Assembly (NCBI RefSeq): GCF_019175385.1
Contig: NC_083348.1
Coordinates: 48,010,950 to 48,074,949, forward strand
Reading direction: 5' to 3'
Source of the DNA: Lycium barbarum
Taxonomy: Eukaryota; Streptophyta; Magnoliopsida; Solanales; Solanaceae
DNA: 64,000 bases
In this document: positions 59,689 to 64,000 of the stretch, one piece after another
Layout: every line of letters starts with the position of its first letter
Position numbering within the stretch: the first letter of the stretch is position 1
Notes under the pieces: model-generated
Seen by the model: the letters and a program-made list of their open reading frames with translations, nothing else
Told to the model about the DNA's origin: nothing
Databases searched by the model: none
Program-made: the position numbers and the translations under genes

Positions 59689-59850
59689 AGATTAACCGTA
59701 TAAGGTCTTATGACCAAGGCGGGGGAGTTCTTTATTATTAGTGGCATACGAAATTATGTTTATCAATCAACATAACAAACTGAAAGGTTTAGATTACCTG
59801 TGGACGTCGGGAACAAATGGGGGAATTTCTTCTTCATCTCGTCCTCCGCC
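59689..59850 (-). other. 3' untranslated region of element K
   Basis: A/T-rich non-coding sequence between the pol end and the hairpin, equivalent to 34148-34220 in G. Confidence 0.7.
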
Positions 59851-62800
59851 TCCCAAGTCATCTCCTCCCGATTATTGTTGTGCCACAGGATAGATACAGG
59901 TTACTCGTCATAAGATAACTGCTCCGTCACCTGAATGTCATCAACTGGGAATATCCTGGAAGGATCACCAATACATTTCCGCAACATAGACACATGAAAC
60001 ACCGGGTGTACGGCCTCCAAGTCGGATGGTAAGTCTAGCTCATAGGCGACCTCGCCTATCTTTCGAACGATCTGATACGGCCCAATGTACCGGGGGCTCA
60101 ACTTACCCTTTCTACCAAATCTCATGACACCCTTCATGGGCGACACCTTCAGGAATACCCAGTCGCCAATCTGGAACTCTAACGGTCGACATCGTCTATC
60201 TGCATAAGCTTTCTGTCGACTCTGAGCAGCCAATAATCGTTCTCGAATAAGCTTTACCTTATCTACAGCTTCCTGGATCACATCTGGCCCAATCAGCTTA
60301 GTCTCGCCCACGTCAAACCAACCAATAGGAGATCTGCATTTTCTGCCATAAAGGGCTTCATACGGTGCCATCTGAATGCTGGAGTGATAACTATTATTAT
60401 AGGCAAACTCAATAAGCGGCAAATGATCATCCCAGCTGCCTCTGAAATCAATAACGCAGGCCCGCAACATATCTTCCAGCGTCTGAATAGTGCGCTCGGC
60501 CTGCCCGTCGGACTGAGGATGAAAAGTTGTACTGAGGCTCACCTGAGTCCCTAATCCCTCCTGGAATGACCTCCAGAAATTTGCCGTAAACTGGGCACCT
60601 CGGTCGGTAATAATAGATATAGGGACTCCGTGAAGTATGACTATCTCTCTGATGTACAATCTAGCGTAGTCCTCAGCCGAATAAGTAGTCCGAACCGGAA
60701 GGAAATGGGCTGATTTCATCAATCTGTCAACAATAACCCAAATAGAATCATACCTGCGTGGAGTGCGCGGTAACCCAACAACGAAATCCATATTAATCAC
60801 CTCCCATTTCCAGGCTGGAATTTCCATCTCCTGTAATAATCCACCGGGCTTCTGATGCTCGATCTTAACTTGCTGGCAGTTCGGGCACTGACTAACAAAC
60901 TCAGCAATATCTTTCTTCATGTCGTCCCACCAATACAAACACCTGAGATCCCGATACATTTTAGTGGAACCAGGATGAACAGAACACCGTGCATTATGGG
61001 CCTCGCCCATAATCTGCCGCCGTAAGCCCGCAACGTCCGGTACACAGAATCTGCCGTCATATAATAATACTCCTTCAGGCGAGATCTCAAACTGAGTCTT
61101 TGCTTTATTAAGGGCCACATCTCTGTACTGAATCAGGAGAGGATCTTCAAACTGGCGCTGCTTTACCTCCTGAATAATAGATGATTCAGCAACTGGACGA
61201 ACAGAAATCCCAGAATCTCCAGAATCCGCCAAACGAACTCCGAGGCTAGCCAGCTGATGAATATTACGAACCAAATCCCTCTTATCAGATGGTACACCAG
61301 CCAGACTGCCTACGGACTTGCGGCTAAGCGCATCAGCTACCACATTGGCTTTCCCCGGATGGTACAGAATATCAACGTCGTAATCCTTTAGTAACTCAAG
61401 CCATCTCCACTGCCGCAAATTTAGCTCCTTCTGCTTAAAAATATACTGGAGACTCTTATGGTCCGTATAAATATCAACATGGACCCCATATAAATAATGC
61501 CGCCAAATCTTCAAAGCATGAATTACTGCGGCCAACTCAAGATCATGAGTGGGATAGTTCTTCTCGTGCGGTCTGAGCTGCCGGGAAGCATAGGCTATGA
61601 CTCGACCGTGCTGCATCAATACACAACCTATCCCAATACCAGAGGCGTCACAATAGACAACATACCCGTCTGATCCCTCTGGAAGAGCCAATACTGGGGC
61701 CGTAACCAATCTCTCTTTCAGCATCTGAAAGCTGCGCGTGCAGGCATCGGTCCACTGAAATTTTGCTACTTTCTGAGTAAGCCTCGTCAGTGGTGCTGCA
61801 ATAGAAGAAAAATCCTCCACGAACCTGCGATAATATCCGGCCAATCCCAGAAAACTGCGCACCTCCGTCGGTGTAGTAGGCCTGGGCCAATTCTGTACAG
61901 CCTCAATCTTCTGCGTATCGACCCGAATACCGTCTGCACCGACAATATGGCCCAAGAATGCCAAAGAAGTCAACCAGAATTCACATTTTGAGAATTTACA
62001 ATATAACTTCTGCTGACGGAGAATGCCAAGTACCGTCCTCAAATGATCTGAATGCTCCTCGGCTGATCGCGAGTAAATCAGAATATCATCAATAAACACA
62101 ATAACAAACATGTCCAGAAAAGGCCGAAATACCCGATTCATCAGATCCATAAATACCGCTGGAGCATTAGTCAGCCCGAAAGACATAACTCTGAACTCAT
62201 AGTGCCCGTACCGGGTCCTGAAAGCAGTCTTCGGGATATCTGACTCCCGCACTCGCACCTGATGATAACCTGAGTGCAGATCTACCTTCAAAAAATATTT
62301 AGCACCCTGCAGCTGATCAAACAAGTCATCAATCCGGGGGAGGGGATATTTATTCTTAATAGTCACCTTATTCAGCTGCCGGTAGTCGATACACATCCGC
62401 AGTGCCCCATCTTTCTTTCTAACAAACAATACCGGCGCTCCCCAGGGTGATGTGCTGGGTCTGATAAAGCCCTTATCCAACAAATCTTTCAGCTGCTCCT
62501 TCAACTCTTTCAACTCAGTCGGTGCCATCCTGTACGGGGGAATAGATATAGGCTGCCTATCCGGCATCAACTCTATAGTAAAATCAATCTCCCGCTCAGG
62601 CGGAAGGCCAGGAAGCTCGTCAGGAAATACATCTGGAAACTCACTGACGACCGGAACAGACTGAAGGGTAGGTATCTCCGCTGCAGTATCGTGCACACGA
62701 ACCAAATGATAGATATAACCCTTCTAGATCATCTTCTTAGCCTTGAGGTATGAAATAAACTTACCCCTCGGCGATGCTGTGGATCCGAACCACTCTATAA

Positions 62801-63497
62801 CTGGTTCCCCTGGAAACTGAAAACGGACTACCTTTTTCTGGCAGTCAACATTAGCATAACAAGAAGACAACCAGTCCATACCCATAATGACGTCAAACGC
62901 AAGCATGTCTAACTCTATCAGATCAGCCCTAGTGCAACGATCATAAATAGTCACAGAACAATCCCTATAGATCTGTCTCGCTATAACAAAATCCCCAACT
63001 GGCGTAGCTACCTCAAATGGCTCTATAGGCTCAGACACTATCCCAATTGTACTAGCAACGAGCGGGGAAATATATGATAAAGTAGAACCAGGGTCAATCA
63101 ATGCATATACAGATCTGGAGAAAACCAGTAATGTACCTGTGACGACGTTTGGCAAAGCCTCCTGATCCTGGCGGCTGGCCAAAGCATATATGCGGTTCGA
63201 GGGACCGCTAGAACCTGAAACGCCACCGCGGCCTCGACCGCGTCCCACCGGTGTCGGCGCACCTCGCCCTGCAGGGCATGCAACAGATGGAGCAGATGAT
63301 AAACCGGCGGCTGACCCTGTCGGCTGAGCCACACTACCAGAACCGCTGGCTAACGGACAATCTCTCATAAAATGGCCCTGACCACCGCACGAAAAACAAG
63401 CTCCAGTAGCTCGATAACACTCCCCAGGATGAGACTTCCCGCAATGAGAACAACGGGGCCTGGGTGGTCTAGTCTGGCTGGGACCTCTAGTCATCTA
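59820..63497 (-). pseudogene. pol: Pol of element K with gag tail: knuckle, protease, RT, RNase H, integrase, partial chromodomain
   Basis: One reading frame with three stops. From right: CSHCGKSHPGECY and knuckle CFSCGGQGHFMRDC; protease [17 protein letters not shown] at 62724-62726 (CAG in G); RT with [12 protein letters not shown] and FIDDILIYS; RNase [24 protein letters not shown]; integrase [38 protein letters not shown]; then [18 protein letters not shown] 934-codon uninterrupted part (62705-59901) covers RT to integrase, the best-preserved pol in the window. After a stop at 59901-59903 the frame goes on into NNNREEMTWEAEDEM, but the first 18 codons of the chromodomain are missing compared with G, at a TCCTG/TCCTG junction near 59883-59892. 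Confidence 0.95.
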
Positions 63498-64000
63498 TGA
63501 ACCTGCCGCTCTGGAGCTCTGACCGGCCCCAGACGGTCCCGCACTGTCAAATCTCCGGCTGCCTGACTGAGTACTCCGGCCGGAAGGAGGAAGCTGTCTA
63601 CCTGACTGCTGCTGCTGAGGCTGTCCGCCCCGAAAATCTCCAGAATAACCTGCGGACCTAGCCCTCTTGGGCGGCCTCCTATCCCGATCTCTAACAGAAT
63701 GATCAGACCTGTGACGATCCTCCATACCCATCGCATAGGCCTGAAGTCGGGCAATGTCCATATCTGTCTGCAATGACACTGCCATACAGTCGTCGATCAA
63801 ATACCGATCCAATCTCATAACATATCTGTGCATCCGATCGGACATATCTGCTACCACGGCCGGTGCATATCGGGCCAGAGAATCAAACTCAAGATTATAC
63901 TCGCGAACACTCCGACCCCTCTGCTGCAAATGTAAGAATCGGTCGGCCCGTGCCCGCCGCAACTCTGGGGGTAGAAAGTGGCGGGTGAAAGCAGTCACAA
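63495..64000 (-). pseudogene. gag: Gag C-terminal half of element K, continuing off the window
   Basis: Shows the capsid end AFTRHFLPPELRRARADRFL, RGRSVREYNLEFDSLARYAP and the Gln/Ser/Arg-rich linker. The frame stops at TAG 63495-63497 (CAG in G) and resumes in the same frame with the knuckle. No frameshift is present where G has its extra A, so K shows the ancestral frame. The N-terminal half, primer site and 5' LTR are outside the window. Confidence 0.9.

Larger units (their letters stand above)
46171..64000 (-). mobile_element. Element H: Tekay-like LTR retrotransposon broken by I, J and K
   Basis: Minus-strand order from left: 3' LTR 46171-48227, polypurine tract, 3' non-coding part, integrase (51087-52480), RNase H (52453-53032), RT (56021-56718). 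The rest, including 5' LTR and gag, would lie to the right of element K outside the window. Left target copy would be ATACT (46166-46170). Solo LTRs I and J and element K interrupt it. The end coordinate given is the window edge. Confidence 0.82.
56719..64000 (-). mobile_element. Element K: Tekay-type retrotransposon of the G family, 5' part outside window
   Basis: Minus strand: 3' LTR 56719-59653, polypurine tract, pol and gag in one frame to the window edge. LTR start TGTTATGTCCCGTG and coding sequence match G closely, in opposite orientation. Left target copy would be AGCAA (56714-56718). Gag-pol has three stops and a short chromodomain deletion. Confidence 0.92.

Overview
The window is repeat-dense plant nuclear DNA. 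Almost all of it is Ty3/gypsy LTR retrotransposons of the chromovirus, Tekay/Del-like type: LTRs of 2.0-3.3 kb, TG...CA ends, an initiator-Met tRNA primer site (TGGTATCAGAGC), a CCHC gag knuckle, the order protease-RT-RNase H-integrase, and a chromodomain-like tail. A dicot is likely. The LTR style and a probable endogenous pararetrovirus piece fit Solanaceae, but that is inference. I see no complete host gene, no rRNA or tRNA gene and no CRISPR array. Elements are labelled A-K for reference. LEFT BLOCK (1-22217): element A (minus strand) carries 5' LTR 16876-22217, gag 16666-15182 and protease/RT 8638-7666. It is broken by three later insertions and one nested inside: solo LTR D (17832-20860, TSD ATAAA) in its LTR; solo LTR B (8639-15176) in its protease, itself split by solo LTR C (10072-13396, TSD GGCAA); and element E (minus, running off the left edge to 7665) in its RT. 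E keeps gag but has lost its capsid core and nearly all of pol. A itself sits about 27 bp from the end of the 5' LTR of element F. The nesting is therefore four deep: F > A > B > C. MIDDLE BLOCK (22218-37389): F (plus) has LTRs of about 2.88 kb around only 1.25 kb of non-coding interior, so it is a LARD-like non-autonomous element. Its 3' LTR (23492-37389) is split by G (plus, 26162-37176, TSD CATAT). G is a full-length, young element with two 2920-bp LTRs and gag-pol broken by two nonsense changes and two frameshifts. GAP BLOCK (37390-46170): low-coding DNA with a candidate MITE, a decayed plus-strand LTR ending near 43766 with palindromes upstream of a TATA box, and a probable pararetrovirus leader plus ORF (44620-46165). 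RIGHT BLOCK (46171-64000): element H (minus; 3' LTR 46171-48227) holds integrase, RNase H and RT pieces separated by solo LTR I (48462-51081, TSD CTGAG) and solo LTR J (53038-56015, TSD GTTAA). Element K (minus; 3' LTR 56719-59653, gag-pol to the window edge) interrupts it further right; K is of the same family as G. The most interesting signals are not the genes but structure repeated across LTR families. (1) A 47-64 nt mini-exon-like segment is bounded by splice consensus in at least ten LTRs, which suggests a multiply spliced LTR leader. (2) A double hairpin ends just upstream of the second putative acceptor, and its second stem changes sequence while keeping complementarity. (3) An 8-bp hairpin precedes the polypurine tract in all five visible 3' ends, with a compensatory base-pair change. 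(4) Palindrome clusters lie just upstream of the TATA box in unrelated families.
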